Positions 27,494 to 35,060 of a stretch of DNA of 35,060 nucleotides are shown here, one piece after another. How positions within the stretch are numbered: the stretch's first letter is position 1; each line of letters opens with the position of its first letter. The notes beneath the pieces were generated by a model. The model made no database searches. It had not been told where the DNA came from and saw only the letters and a program-made list of their open reading frames with translations. Both the position numbers and the translations under genes were made by a program. The stretch is from Phycisphaerales bacterium (GTDB lineage: Bacteria > Planctomycetota > Phycisphaerae > Phycisphaerales > UBA1924), in contig REET01000139.1 of the NCBI GenBank assembly GCA_007694925.1, positions 1 through 35,060 of the forward strand, in the 5' to 3' direction.

Positions 27494-28912
27494 TCAGGTG
27501 GCCGGTTCGATCGTTTCGCGCCCGCCGATGTAGGGGCGCAGAGGCTGGGGGATCGTCACCGATCCGTCTTTGTTCTGGTGGATCTCCAGCAGCGGGATGA
27601 GGATGCGCGGGCTGGCGGCGACGGTGTTGTTCAGGCTGTGGCAGAAGGTCGTCGGCCCCTTGCCCCCCTCGCCCCCGGGCCGGTAGCGCGTGTTCAGGCG
27701 TCGGCACTGGAAGTCGTACAGGCGGCTGGCCGAGTGCGTCTCGCCGAAGCCGCCCGTCGGCCTGCCCTGCGCGTCGAGCTCGCCCCGCCCGGGCATCCAG
27801 CATTCGAGGTCGATCATGTCGGCGTTCTTCATGCCCAGGTCGCCGGTGCAGCACTGCAGCAGGCGGTGGGGCAGGCCGAGCGATCGCAGGAACTCTTCGA
27901 CGAAGCCGATCATCTTCTTGTGCCACGCGCGGCTCTCGGCCTCGTCGGCGCGGCAGACGACCACCTGCTCGACCTTGTCGAACTGGTGGATTCGGTACAG
28001 GCCGGCGGTGTCCTTGCCCGCCGCCCCCGCCTCGCGACGGAAGCAGGTGCTGACGGTGACATAGGTCAGCGGGAGCTGGGCCTCGTCGAGGATCTCGCCC
28101 CCGTGCATGCCCATCAGGGAGACCTCGCCGGTGCCGGCGAGGAAGAGGTCCTCGCCCGAGCCGCGCCGGGTCTCCTCGATGTGGTAGGCCTGGTCGCGCC
28201 CAGCGGGGAAGAAGCCGGTGCCGACCATCATCTCTTCGCGGACGATGACGGGGATGGTCATGGGGGTGAAGCCGTGCTTCTCGGCCATGAAGTCCAGGGC
28301 GTAGCGGAGGACGGCCTGGTGCAGTCGGGCGCCGTGGCCGGTGAGGACATAGTGGCGGGCCCCGCCCAGGCGGACGCCCCGCTCAAAGTCCGCGAGGCCG
28401 AGCTCGTTGACCAGCTCGATGTGGGTCTTGGGGTCGAAGCCCCGGTTGTCCCGGAAGGATTTCGACAGGTCGAAGCCCTCGGGCGACCAGCGGCTGATCT
28501 CGGTGTTGTCGTCGCTGGAGGCGCCGACGGGAACATCCGGATCCGGCGGGAGGGGGATCTCCAGGAGCAGGGCGTGGAGGTCGGGCTCGATCGCCGCGAG
28601 CTCGTGCTCGAGATCCTGGATCTGCTGCTTGAGCTCTTGGGGGCGGGCCTTGAGCTGGGCGACCTCCGCCTCGATCGAGGCCTTCTCGTCGCCCGAGGCG
28701 GCCTTGAGGCGGCCCATCAGCTTGCCGATCAGCGGCCCCGACTCCTTGGCGGCCTTGTTGGCCTCGGCCTGGAGGGTCTGCTGGCGTGTCTGGATTTCGC
28801 GCCGATGGGCGTCGAGCTCGAGGACGCGGTCGATGTCGACGGTGTAGTTTTTCCGAGCCGCGCCCTGGCGGAAGCGGTCGGGATCTTCGCGGAGCAGCTT
28901 CAGGTCGATCAT
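27494..28912 (-). CDS. serS: Serine--tRNA ligase
   Basis: MIDLKLLREDPDRFRQGAARKNYTVDIDRVLELDAHRREIQTRQQTLQAEANKAAKESG (coiled-coil arm), TYVTVSTCFRREAGAAGKDTAGLYRIHQFDKVEQVVVC (class II motif 2), C-terminal motif 3 region. Confidence 0.97.
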   Translation of the reverse strand: MIDLKLLREDPDRFRQGAARKNYTVDIDRVLELDAHRREIQTRQQTLQAEANKAAKESGPLIGKLMGRLKAASGDEKASIEAEVAQLKARPQELKQQIQDLEHELAAIEPDLHALLLEIPLPPDPDVPVGASSDDNTEISRWSPEGFDLSKSFRDNRGFDPKTHIELVNELGLADFERGVRLGGARHYVLTGHGARLHQAVLRYALDFMAEKHGFTPMTIPVIVREEMMVGTGFFPAGRDQAYHIEETRRGSGEDLFLAGTGEVSLMGMHGGEILDEAQLPLTYVTVSTCFRREAGAAGKDTAGLYRIHQFDKVEQVVVCRADEAESRAWHKKMIGFVEEFLRSLGLPHRLLQCCTGDLGMKNADMIDLECWMPGRGELDAQGRPTGGFGETHSASRLYDFQCRRLNTRYRPGGEGGKGPTTFCHSLNNTVAASPRILIPLLEIHQNKDGSVTIPQPLRPYIGGRETIEPAT

Positions 28913-28964
28913 GGGAGGGGAGTGTAGTGGGGGCGGGCGGGGCGAGTCGCGCGGGGCGAGCCGT

Positions 28965-29378
28965 CTACAGGGTGTTCGTGGGCGAGATCGTTTCGAGTTT
29001 GTTCTTCTTTCCGGGGATCTTGAAGACCGTGGGGGCCCTCGTCCGTTCGACGGCCTCCCGGATGCGCGGCCACATCTTCACACCGTGGACGGCCTGCAGT
29101 TCCCAGCTCAGGTTACAGAAGCCGTCCGCGAAGAGGAAGAAGTGCGTCGGTATCCCCCGGAGGATCTGCCGCTCGGCTTGGTTCTTGAGGATCCTGCCAT
29201 CGCCAGAGACGAGCACGGGCAGCGGGTCCCAAGACGATGCAATCTCGCTCAGCCAGACGCTGTCCGGTGAGTTCTGCGGGAAGTGCTCGTCAAGGAAACT
29301 CACCTCGTCGTCGGGGTGATAGTGGTTGAGCATCAACGCGAGGCGTCGGGGCACATTCCGATCGAACAGGTAGAGCAT
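28965..29378 (-). CDS. PIN-like toxin, VapC45-like
   Basis: MLYLFDRNVPRRLALMLNHYHPDDEVSFLDEHFPQNSPDSVWLSEIASSWDPLPVLVSGDGRILKNQAERQILRG...; PIN-like acidic residues (FDRN, VSGDGRI). TAATG overlap with the upstream gene. The longer ORF start (30053) lies antisense-frame inside the antitoxin gene. Confidence 0.75.
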   Translation of the reverse strand: MLYLFDRNVPRRLALMLNHYHPDDEVSFLDEHFPQNSPDSVWLSEIASSWDPLPVLVSGDGRILKNQAERQILRGIPTHFFLFADGFCNLSWELQAVHGVKMWPRIREAVERTRAPTVFKIPGKKNKLETISPTNTL

Positions 29379-30031
29379 TAGGCGGCGTTGTTGTAGTGCC
29401 GCTCGAACTCGACGGCGGTCCGGACGGATTCGGGGCTCACGCCGTAGAGGTCGGCGACCAGCGAAGTGTCGTGTCCGTTGGCCTCGAAGGCAGCGGCAAG
29501 CACATGGGTCGACGGGCCTTCGTCGACCGTCGGCTTCCCGAACGATCGGGCCGGGTCGAGCACGACGCCGGGGCTGATCCGCCAGCGTCTGGCGACATCG
29601 CTGTCGTACTCGATCTCTTTCAGGAACCGTTCGAGGATCTGGGGCATGGCGTTCTGGCCGGACCTGATCTCTTCGAGGCGTCGGTCGCCGAACTCGTCGC
29701 CGACCTCCCAGAAGATCTCCTTGCCGTCGGTCAGCAGGCGTTGGCTGGCGAAGGGGTGGTCGTGGCCGAGCTTGTCCTGCAAGCGGGTGTACACCCTCCG
29801 GATGGTCTGCAGTGAGACACCTTCGCTCCGCAAGCGCCCGACAACAAACAACTCGACGAGGTCCAGAAACGAGACAGCCTTCCGCCCGCCGACCTGAGGA
29901 AGATCCGGCTTGAGGACGCGGCCGCTGAGCCAGCGGGAGGCGGTCTGCGGCTGCACACCGGCCAGACGGGCGGCTTCGGGCAACCCGTAGGCCCCGGCCC
30001 CGATGAGTTTGGGCTCGTTCTTCTGGATCAT
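29378..30031 (-). CDS. VapB45-like antitoxin: HTH + DUF433 domain
   Basis: Start at 30031; YGLPEAARLAGVQPQTASRWLSGR (HTH) and C-terminal ISPGVVLDPARSFGKPTVDEGPSTHVLAAAFEANGHDTSLVADLYGVSPESVRTAVEFE (DUF433). Confidence 0.78.
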   Translation of the reverse strand: MIQKNEPKLIGAGAYGLPEAARLAGVQPQTASRWLSGRVLKPDLPQVGGRKAVSFLDLVELFVVGRLRSEGVSLQTIRRVYTRLQDKLGHDHPFASQRLLTDGKEIFWEVGDEFGDRRLEEIRSGQNAMPQILERFLKEIEYDSDVARRWRISPGVVLDPARSFGKPTVDEGPSTHVLAAAFEANGHDTSLVADLYGVSPESVRTAVEFERHYNNAA

Positions 30032-30216
30032 CCCGGACTCCTTGCGTCGACAAGCAAGTCTATCGACGGCTGCCAACGCGCGGCCCAAGGTTTGGTTGAT
30101 TTTCAGTCGAGGCGGCGTCGAGCGTCCGGATCAGCCCGCGAATCGGGAACCAATTCGGCCCTCGTGCGTCTGTCGATACCATGGGCAGCAGAGAACAGTC
30201 GCTGTATGGGGGTGCG

Positions 30217-31872
30217 ATGGGAAATCGATCCATGCCCGAAGGGGATACCGGAACAGGTCTGCGGCTGCGCCCGGAGCACGGGCGGGGGCGTCCGATCGCG
30301 TTGGGGGATGAGCCGATCACCTTCGGCCGCCACCCGGACAACACCGTCTGCCTGAAAGACGAGAAGGCGAGCCGGTTTCACTGCGTGGTCGAGCCGGTCG
30401 AGGGGGGGTACCAGGTCCGCGACCTCGAGTCTCGCAACGGGACGAAGGTGAACGGGGCGAAGATCCAGTCGGTGCGGCTGCACCCGGGCGACACGATCCA
30501 GGTCGGCAAGAGCCTGTTCTTCGCCGAGCGGGAAGGGGCGGCGGACTTCGACCCCCAGCTCCAGGGGGAGATCTCGGGCGCAGCGCCGGTCTGGCTGCTG
30601 GAGCTGAACCGGATCCTCAAGGAGCTCCCGCCCGAGGGGGCGGGCAAGGAAGAGATCGTGCTCCTGGCGGCCGACGGTCGCCCGACGGATGTGCTCTCGG
30701 CGGCCGGCGACGGCTCACGGGCGCTGAAGTACCTGCTGCGCGTCGCCTCCAAGGCGCGGGCGACTGATATCCACATCGAGCCCAAAGGCGACGCGTACCA
30801 CACGCGGATGCGCGTCGACGGGCAGATGGTCTGGATCGCAGAGCTGCCCGCCAAGACCGGCGAGTTCGTGCTCGGCATCGTGCGTGCGGCGTGCCACATG
30901 AAGCAGGCGGCACGCGACGCGATGCAGGAGGGGCACTTCTCGGCGAAGTACTCCGGCGGCGTGCTGGACCGGCGGGTCGAGTTCCGCGCGAGCCTGACAC
31001 CAAGCACGCACGGGCAGAAGGCGGTGCTCCGCGTGCTCGACGCGCTGAACGCCCCGCACGCGACCGAGGAGCTCGGCTTGCTCCCGTACATGCACCAGCG
31101 CCTGCGCCGAACGGTGCGGATGGACGCGGGGCTCGTGCTCAGCTGCGGGCCGACGGGCTCTGGCAAGACGACGACGCTGTACAGCATCCTGCGCGAGATC
31201 GACCGCAACGCGAAGAATGTCGTGACGATCGAGGACCCCGTCGAGTACCAGCTCGACGGGACGACGCAGCTGCCCGTCGATGATCAGCGGGGCAAGGGCT
31301 TCGGGGAGCTTTTGCGGTCGGTGCTCAGGCAGGACCCCGATGTGATCCTTGTCGGCGAGATCCGCGACGAGGAGACAGCGCGGACGGCGATGCAGGCCGC
31401 GATGACAGGGCACCTGGTTCTTTCGACGGTGCACGCGAAGGACTCGATCGCGGCGATCTTCCGGCTTTTGGACCTGAAGGTCGAGCCGTACCTGGTGGCC
31501 AACTCGCTGGATGTGGTGATCGCGCAGCGCCTGGTCCGCGTGCTCTGCCCCAACTGCAAGGAAGAGGTGCGGCTGCTGCCGGGGCAGGTCACCAAGATGG
31601 GCAAGCACCTGGGCGGCAAGACCAAGGCGTACCACGCCGTCGGGTGCAAAAGGTGCCTCAAGACCGGGTACTTCGGACGCCGCGCGATCTTCGAGATGCT
31701 CGACTTCAACGACGACCTGCGCGACATCGTGCTCAACGAGCCGAGCGTGCAGGCGATGAAGAAGGTGATCGCGGGAGGCCTGTTCACGACGCTCGCGCAG
31801 TTCGGCTTCAGGCTCGTCGCCGACGGCGTGACAAGCGTCGAAGAAGTCGAGCGCGTGGCGGAAGAGTTGTGA
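30217..31872 (+). CDS. FHA domain fused to GspE/PilB-type secretion ATPase
   Basis: FHA: ITFGRHPDNTVCLKDEKASRFHCVVEPVEGGYQVRDLESRNGTKVNG. ATPase: LSCGPTGSGKTTTLYSILREID, VVTIEDPVEYQLDGTTQ, DPDVILVGEIRDEETARTAMQAAMTGHLVLSTVHAKD; C-terminal CPNCKEE...CKRCLKTGYFGRRAIFEML. Start could be 30181, 30217 or 30232. Confidence 0.93.
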   Translation: MGNRSMPEGDTGTGLRLRPEHGRGRPIALGDEPITFGRHPDNTVCLKDEKASRFHCVVEPVEGGYQVRDLESRNGTKVNGAKIQSVRLHPGDTIQVGKSLFFAEREGAADFDPQLQGEISGAAPVWLLELNRILKELPPEGAGKEEIVLLAADGRPTDVLSAAGDGSRALKYLLRVASKARATDIHIEPKGDAYHTRMRVDGQMVWIAELPAKTGEFVLGIVRAACHMKQAARDAMQEGHFSAKYSGGVLDRRVEFRASLTPSTHGQKAVLRVLDALNAPHATEELGLLPYMHQRLRRTVRMDAGLVLSCGPTGSGKTTTLYSILREIDRNAKNVVTIEDPVEYQLDGTTQLPVDDQRGKGFGELLRSVLRQDPDVILVGEIRDEETARTAMQAAMTGHLVLSTVHAKDSIAAIFRLLDLKVEPYLVANSLDVVIAQRLVRVLCPNCKEEVRLLPGQVTKMGKHLGGKTKAYHAVGCKRCLKTGYFGRRAIFEMLDFNDDLRDIVLNEPSVQAMKKVIAGGLFTTLAQFGFRLVADGVTSVEEVERVAEEL

Positions 31873-31914
31873 CGGGGCGCTGGGCGCTGGGGGCTGGGTG
31901 CGGGGCGCGGGGTT
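31873..31914 (+). repeat. G-rich repeat with G-quadruplex potential, dispersed repeat family copy 2
   Basis: GGGGCGCTGGGCGCTGGGGGCTGGGTGCGGGGCGCGGGG, with six runs of at least 3 G; shares GGGCGCTGGGC with the reverse complement of 31984-31994. Confidence 0.7.
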
Positions 31915-31983
31915 TCCGCTCGGCGATTTTGAGCGCATCACAGATCGAGGGCTGAAGTGGATCCGCTTGCGCGGCCTCCCTAT

Positions 31984-32010
31984 GCCCAGCGCCCTGCTCC
32001 CCGCGCTCCC
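31984..32010 (-). repeat. GC-rich dispersed repeat family copy 3 (inverted relative to copy 2)
   Basis: GCCCAGCGCCCTGCTCCCCGCGCTCCC; shares GCGCCCTGCTCCC with 26801-26813. Confidence 0.65.
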
Positions 32011-32041
32011 AAAAAAACCGACGGGCCTTTCGGCCCGTCGG
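32011..32041 (-). terminator. Intrinsic terminator of the DUF11 lipoprotein gene
   Basis: Minus strand: CCGACGGGCC-gaaa-GGCCCGTCGG stem followed by TTTTTTT. Confidence 0.85.
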
Positions 32042-32070
32042 GTCGTTTCACCTGGATGTCTCGGCCCGTC

Positions 32071-33651
32071 TTAGCGGAAGAGGCGTGTGGCCTCGGTGGC
32101 GCGGACGGGGCTGGTGAGGTTGTCGCTGATCATCTCGACCGCGAAGCGGACGTCGCCCTCGTCGATCGCGCGGACGCGGACGCGCCATTCGGCGACCTGG
32201 CGGGCGCCGAGGCGTCCGAGGGGCTCGAAGGTCAGGACGCCGTTCTCGAGCGTCGCCTCGGTGGGGCCGGCGGTGCTGACGAGCTCGAACTCCGGCGGGA
32301 TCTGGCAGCGGATGGCGATGTTGGTGTCCGCCCTGGAACCCTGGTTGGTGATGGTGATCACATAGGTCTCGGTCTGGCCGACCTCGACCGGGTCGTTGAT
32401 GTCGATGAGCTCCATCAGGATGGCGGGGATGCCGATGATGTTCGAGCTTGCCTCGGCGTTGGCGGCGGTCTCGACGCAGTCGCCGTTGGCGGTGGCGCGG
32501 CTCCGGACGCGTACGTCCTCGGTGTGGCGGAGGCTGACGGAGACTTCACGCTCCTGGCCCGCGGCGAGGGTGCCGACATTGAACAGGACGCGCTCGCCAT
32601 CGACTTCGCCGCCCTCGGAGTGCTCCATGAGCTCGGGGCCGGTGGGCAGTGCGACAGCGACGATGGTGTTGTGGCTGGGGGCGTCGCCGGTGTTGCGGAC
32701 GGTGTAGCGGTGCGTGAAGCTGCGGAAGAGGTACGCCTCCTGCGGGGCCGAGGCTTCCAGCTCGAGCGTCGGCTGGGTCACGAGGGTGACCGTCGCGTCG
32801 GACTCGGCGCGGAGGTCGCCGTCGGCGGTCGCCACCGCGGCGCTCTCGAACTCGCCGACGCGTGAGGCCTCGGCGACGATCTCGAACTCGCGGCACTCGC
32901 CGGCGGCCAGGTCGCCGACGGGGATGTTGATCTCACGCCGTCCCTCGACGCTGAGGCCTTGGGGCAGCGTGTCGCGGATGCGGACATTTCGGGCGACGCC
33001 GGAGCCGGTGTTGCAGACGGTGTAGGTGATCATGACGCCGTCGCACCGGATCGCCTCGGGTGTGGCGGTCTTGGCGAGGGTGAGCTCGGGCTGCACGATC
33101 GGAACGACCGAGCAGAGGAAGTTGTTGTACGAGACGCTGACGCAGTTCCCGGCGGTGCCGGTGCTGCCGGCCTCGGCGACGACGCGGATGACACGCGTCT
33201 GACGCGGGCCGAGCTCGCCCAGGGCCCAGAAGAGCTGGTCGTTGCCCGCGGCCCGCTGGGCCTCGGGGTTGGACCGGGTGACGCTCAGGTTCTCGGCGCT
33301 CTCCTGGAGGACCGCGACATTCTGGAGCGTGTTGTCGGTGAGATTGGTGACATGGTACTCGTAGTTGAACGCGGCTCCGGGCGTCGCCGAGCCGGGCATC
33401 ACCGTGTGCAGCAGGATGGCGCTGGTGCGCTCATCGCCGGTCGGGAAGGCCAGGTGCGCAACGACCTGATCGCCGGTGGTCTCCGGGCGGTAGGTCCGCC
33501 TGGCCGGAGTCTGGCGTTCGGGCTGCGGCTGCTCGGCGCGGGGCTCGGGCTGCGTGGTCTGGGCGGGCTCACGCTGGGATGCACAGCCAGCCAAGGCGAG
33601 GCATCCGAGCACAGCGAGCACGCCGGCGAGGTTTCGTCGGCTCTGGTTCAT
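32071..33651 (-). CDS. DUF11-repeat lipoprotein
   Basis: MNQSRRNLAGVLAVLGCLALAGCASQ (lipobox LAGC), then repeated beta-sandwich units of DUF11 type: FNYEYHVTNLTDNTLQNVAV, ITYTVCNTGSGVARNVRIRDTLPQGLSVE, HRYTVRNTGDAPSHNTIVAVALP, YVITITNQGSRADTNIAIRCQIPPEFELV. Confidence 0.9.
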   Translation of the reverse strand: MNQSRRNLAGVLAVLGCLALAGCASQREPAQTTQPEPRAEQPQPERQTPARRTYRPETTGDQVVAHLAFPTGDERTSAILLHTVMPGSATPGAAFNYEYHVTNLTDNTLQNVAVLQESAENLSVTRSNPEAQRAAGNDQLFWALGELGPRQTRVIRVVAEAGSTGTAGNCVSVSYNNFLCSVVPIVQPELTLAKTATPEAIRCDGVMITYTVCNTGSGVARNVRIRDTLPQGLSVEGRREINIPVGDLAAGECREFEIVAEASRVGEFESAAVATADGDLRAESDATVTLVTQPTLELEASAPQEAYLFRSFTHRYTVRNTGDAPSHNTIVAVALPTGPELMEHSEGGEVDGERVLFNVGTLAAGQEREVSVSLRHTEDVRVRSRATANGDCVETAANAEASSNIIGIPAILMELIDINDPVEVGQTETYVITITNQGSRADTNIAIRCQIPPEFELVSTAGPTEATLENGVLTFEPLGRLGARQVAEWRVRVRAIDEGDVRFAVEMISDNLTSPVRATEATRLFR

Positions 33652-33869
33652 GACCTTCTTCCCCTATTTGAGGCGTTGCTTCCCGGCCATCGGGACACCG
33701 CCATCAGCGATTCGGACAGGTTGTTCGTGCGGCCCCACATTGGCGTCCAGCCTAGGCGCAATGGATGCGGACCGCAATACTGCGCGGGTTCCGGTCGGCG
33801 TGCGCACGCCGCTTTGTCCACAGTTTGCGCGATTTCAACCCGTTCCGCACTTCGACAGGTCGGCGGGGC

Positions 33870-34703
33870 TCAATCCGGGCGATCGGTGCGCGTCGGGTCG
33901 GGGCGGTCGCCGACGGGGATCCGGCGGTCGCGGAGCGCCGGAAATTGCTTTCGCCACGCCCGGATATGGGGGGTGTCGATCTCGATCGAACAGACACCCT
34001 CGTTGTCGCCTAATTCGCCGAGGATCTCGCCCTTTGGGCCCACGCCGATCGTGCCCCCGGCGTATTCGAGGTAGGGGTCGCTGCCGCAGCGGTTGACGGC
34101 GAGGACACAGGCCTGGTTCTCGATGGCTCTGGCGATGGCGAGTGCGCGCCAGTGGGCTGCTCTGGCGGCGGGCCAGTTGGCGCCGAGCACGAAGACCTCG
34201 GCGCCCAGATCGACGAGCGCTCTGAAGAGCTCGGGGAAGCGCAGGTCGTAACAGACGGCGCAGCCGACGGTGGTCTGGCGGTCGGGGTCGTCGGGCGAGG
34301 CGTTCCAGAGATAGGTGGCGGTGCGGTCGCCCCCGACGAAGTGGTCGGACTCTTTGCCGAAGCTGAAGGGGTGGATCTTGGCGTATTCGGTGAGGATCGT
34401 GCCGTCGGGCCCGGCGATGGTGGCCATGTTTCGGGCCATGGGTTCGCCCGGGGCTCTGAGGGTGCGTCCGGCGTGGAGGTAGACGCTCCGGTCGGCGGCG
34501 AACCGCTGGATGAACGCGAGGGTGCGTCCCTCGCGGTCGGCGGTCCGCTCGGTGTTCATGCTGAAGCCCGAGTCGAAGAGCTCGGGGAGGACGACGAGGT
34601 CGCCCGGGTCCGGCTCGGCGGCGTCGACGAGGTCGATCGCCTTGGCGAAGTTCCGCTCTGGGTCTTCCCAGGCGAGATCGAGCTGGACGAGGTGGGCCCG
34701 CAT
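33870..34703 (-). CDS. Carbon-nitrogen hydrolase (nitrilase / omega-amidase-like)
   Basis: Start at 34703 (MRAHLVQLDLAWEDPERNFAKA). Glu-Lys-Cys triad contexts: VVLPELFDSGFSMN, LTEYAKIHPFSFGKESDHF, VGCAVCYDLRFPELFRAL. Confidence 0.92.
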   Translation of the reverse strand: MRAHLVQLDLAWEDPERNFAKAIDLVDAAEPDPGDLVVLPELFDSGFSMNTERTADREGRTLAFIQRFAADRSVYLHAGRTLRAPGEPMARNMATIAGPDGTILTEYAKIHPFSFGKESDHFVGGDRTATYLWNASPDDPDRQTTVGCAVCYDLRFPELFRALVDLGAEVFVLGANWPAARAAHWRALAIARAIENQACVLAVNRCGSDPYLEYAGGTIGVGPKGEILGELGDNEGVCSIEIDTPHIRAWRKQFPALRDRRIPVGDRPDPTRTDRPD

Positions 34704-34745
34704 GCGCGATGGTACGGCCCGCGGGGGTTGTAGACTTCCCTCCAG

Positions 34746-35060
34746 ATGCACGGAGCGCAGGCGAGCAAGGACGCGGGGATCGGGGCTGCGCGAGGGGTGC
34801 GTCTGGTCTTGGCGAGCCGCTCGGCCAGGCGTCGCCTGCTGCTTGAAGATGCTGGGATCGAGCACGAGGCGATCGATCCGAGCGTCGACGACGGGGAACT
34901 CTCGCCGGGCGAGGTCGGGCCCGAGGCGTGGGTCGCGGCCCTGGCGTGGCTGAAGGCGAGGGCGGGGGCCGAGGCGATCGGCGAGGCGGGCGAGGGCGTG
35001 CTGGTGCTCGGGGCGGACACGGTCTGTGTGATCGAGGATGCTGGCGGCACACGGATCATC
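34746..35060 (+). CDS. maf: Maf-family nucleotide pyrophosphatase (partial, runs off window)
   Basis: MHGAQASKDAGIGAARGVRLVLASRSARRRLLLEDAGIEHEAIDPSVDDGE...GVLVLGADTVCVIEDAGGTRII; Maf signatures LVLASxSxRRRxLL and GADTV. Confidence 0.88.
   Translation, partial: MHGAQASKDAGIGAARGVRLVLASRSARRRLLLEDAGIEHEAIDPSVDDGELSPGEVGPEAWVAALAWLKARAGAEAIGEAGEGVLVLGADTVCVIEDAGGTRII

Noticed and set aside
33818-33828. TTTGTCCACAG resembling a DnaA box
   Set aside because: A single imperfect copy with no clustering, AT-rich element or dnaA/dnaN nearby; insufficient for an origin.

Overview
High-GC bacterial chromosomal window. Codon bias and family content (TIGR04138-like Verruco/Plancto-restricted protein, ResB-like/CcsA pair, DUF11 lipoprotein) suggest a planctomycete of the Phycisphaerae type; this lineage call is inference. 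I assign about 29 CDS, mostly housekeeping or envelope functions: OmpA-domain lipoprotein (partial), amidohydrolase, ResB/CcsA cytochrome c assembly pair, 3-methyladenine DNA glycosylase, AI-2E-type transporter, two proteins with a shared IPLP-TM-RRRR C-terminal tail, TlpA-like thioredoxin, ACT-domain protein, IscA/ErpA, RsbW-like and STAS proteins, a long secretin, CoaX, a divergent MnmE-like GTPase, RluA, an NHLRC2-like Trx+NHL protein, FMN reductase, SerRS, a VapBC45-like toxin-antitoxin pair, an FHA-GspE fusion, a DUF11 lipoprotein, a nitrilase and a partial Maf. I saw no CRISPR array, rRNA, tRNA or transposase gene. The best leads are: (1) a MnmE-like GTPase whose G4 region is replaced in frame by a cluster of three perfect-armed hairpins, two from one family; (2) a tandem pair of secreted proteins with a near-matching 32-residue C-terminal sorting-like tail; (3) an FHA domain fused to a GspE/PilB-type ATPase; (4) a dispersed GC-rich repeat family with G-quadruplex potential. 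I found no contiguous multi-gene locus that I can defend as a wholly new system.
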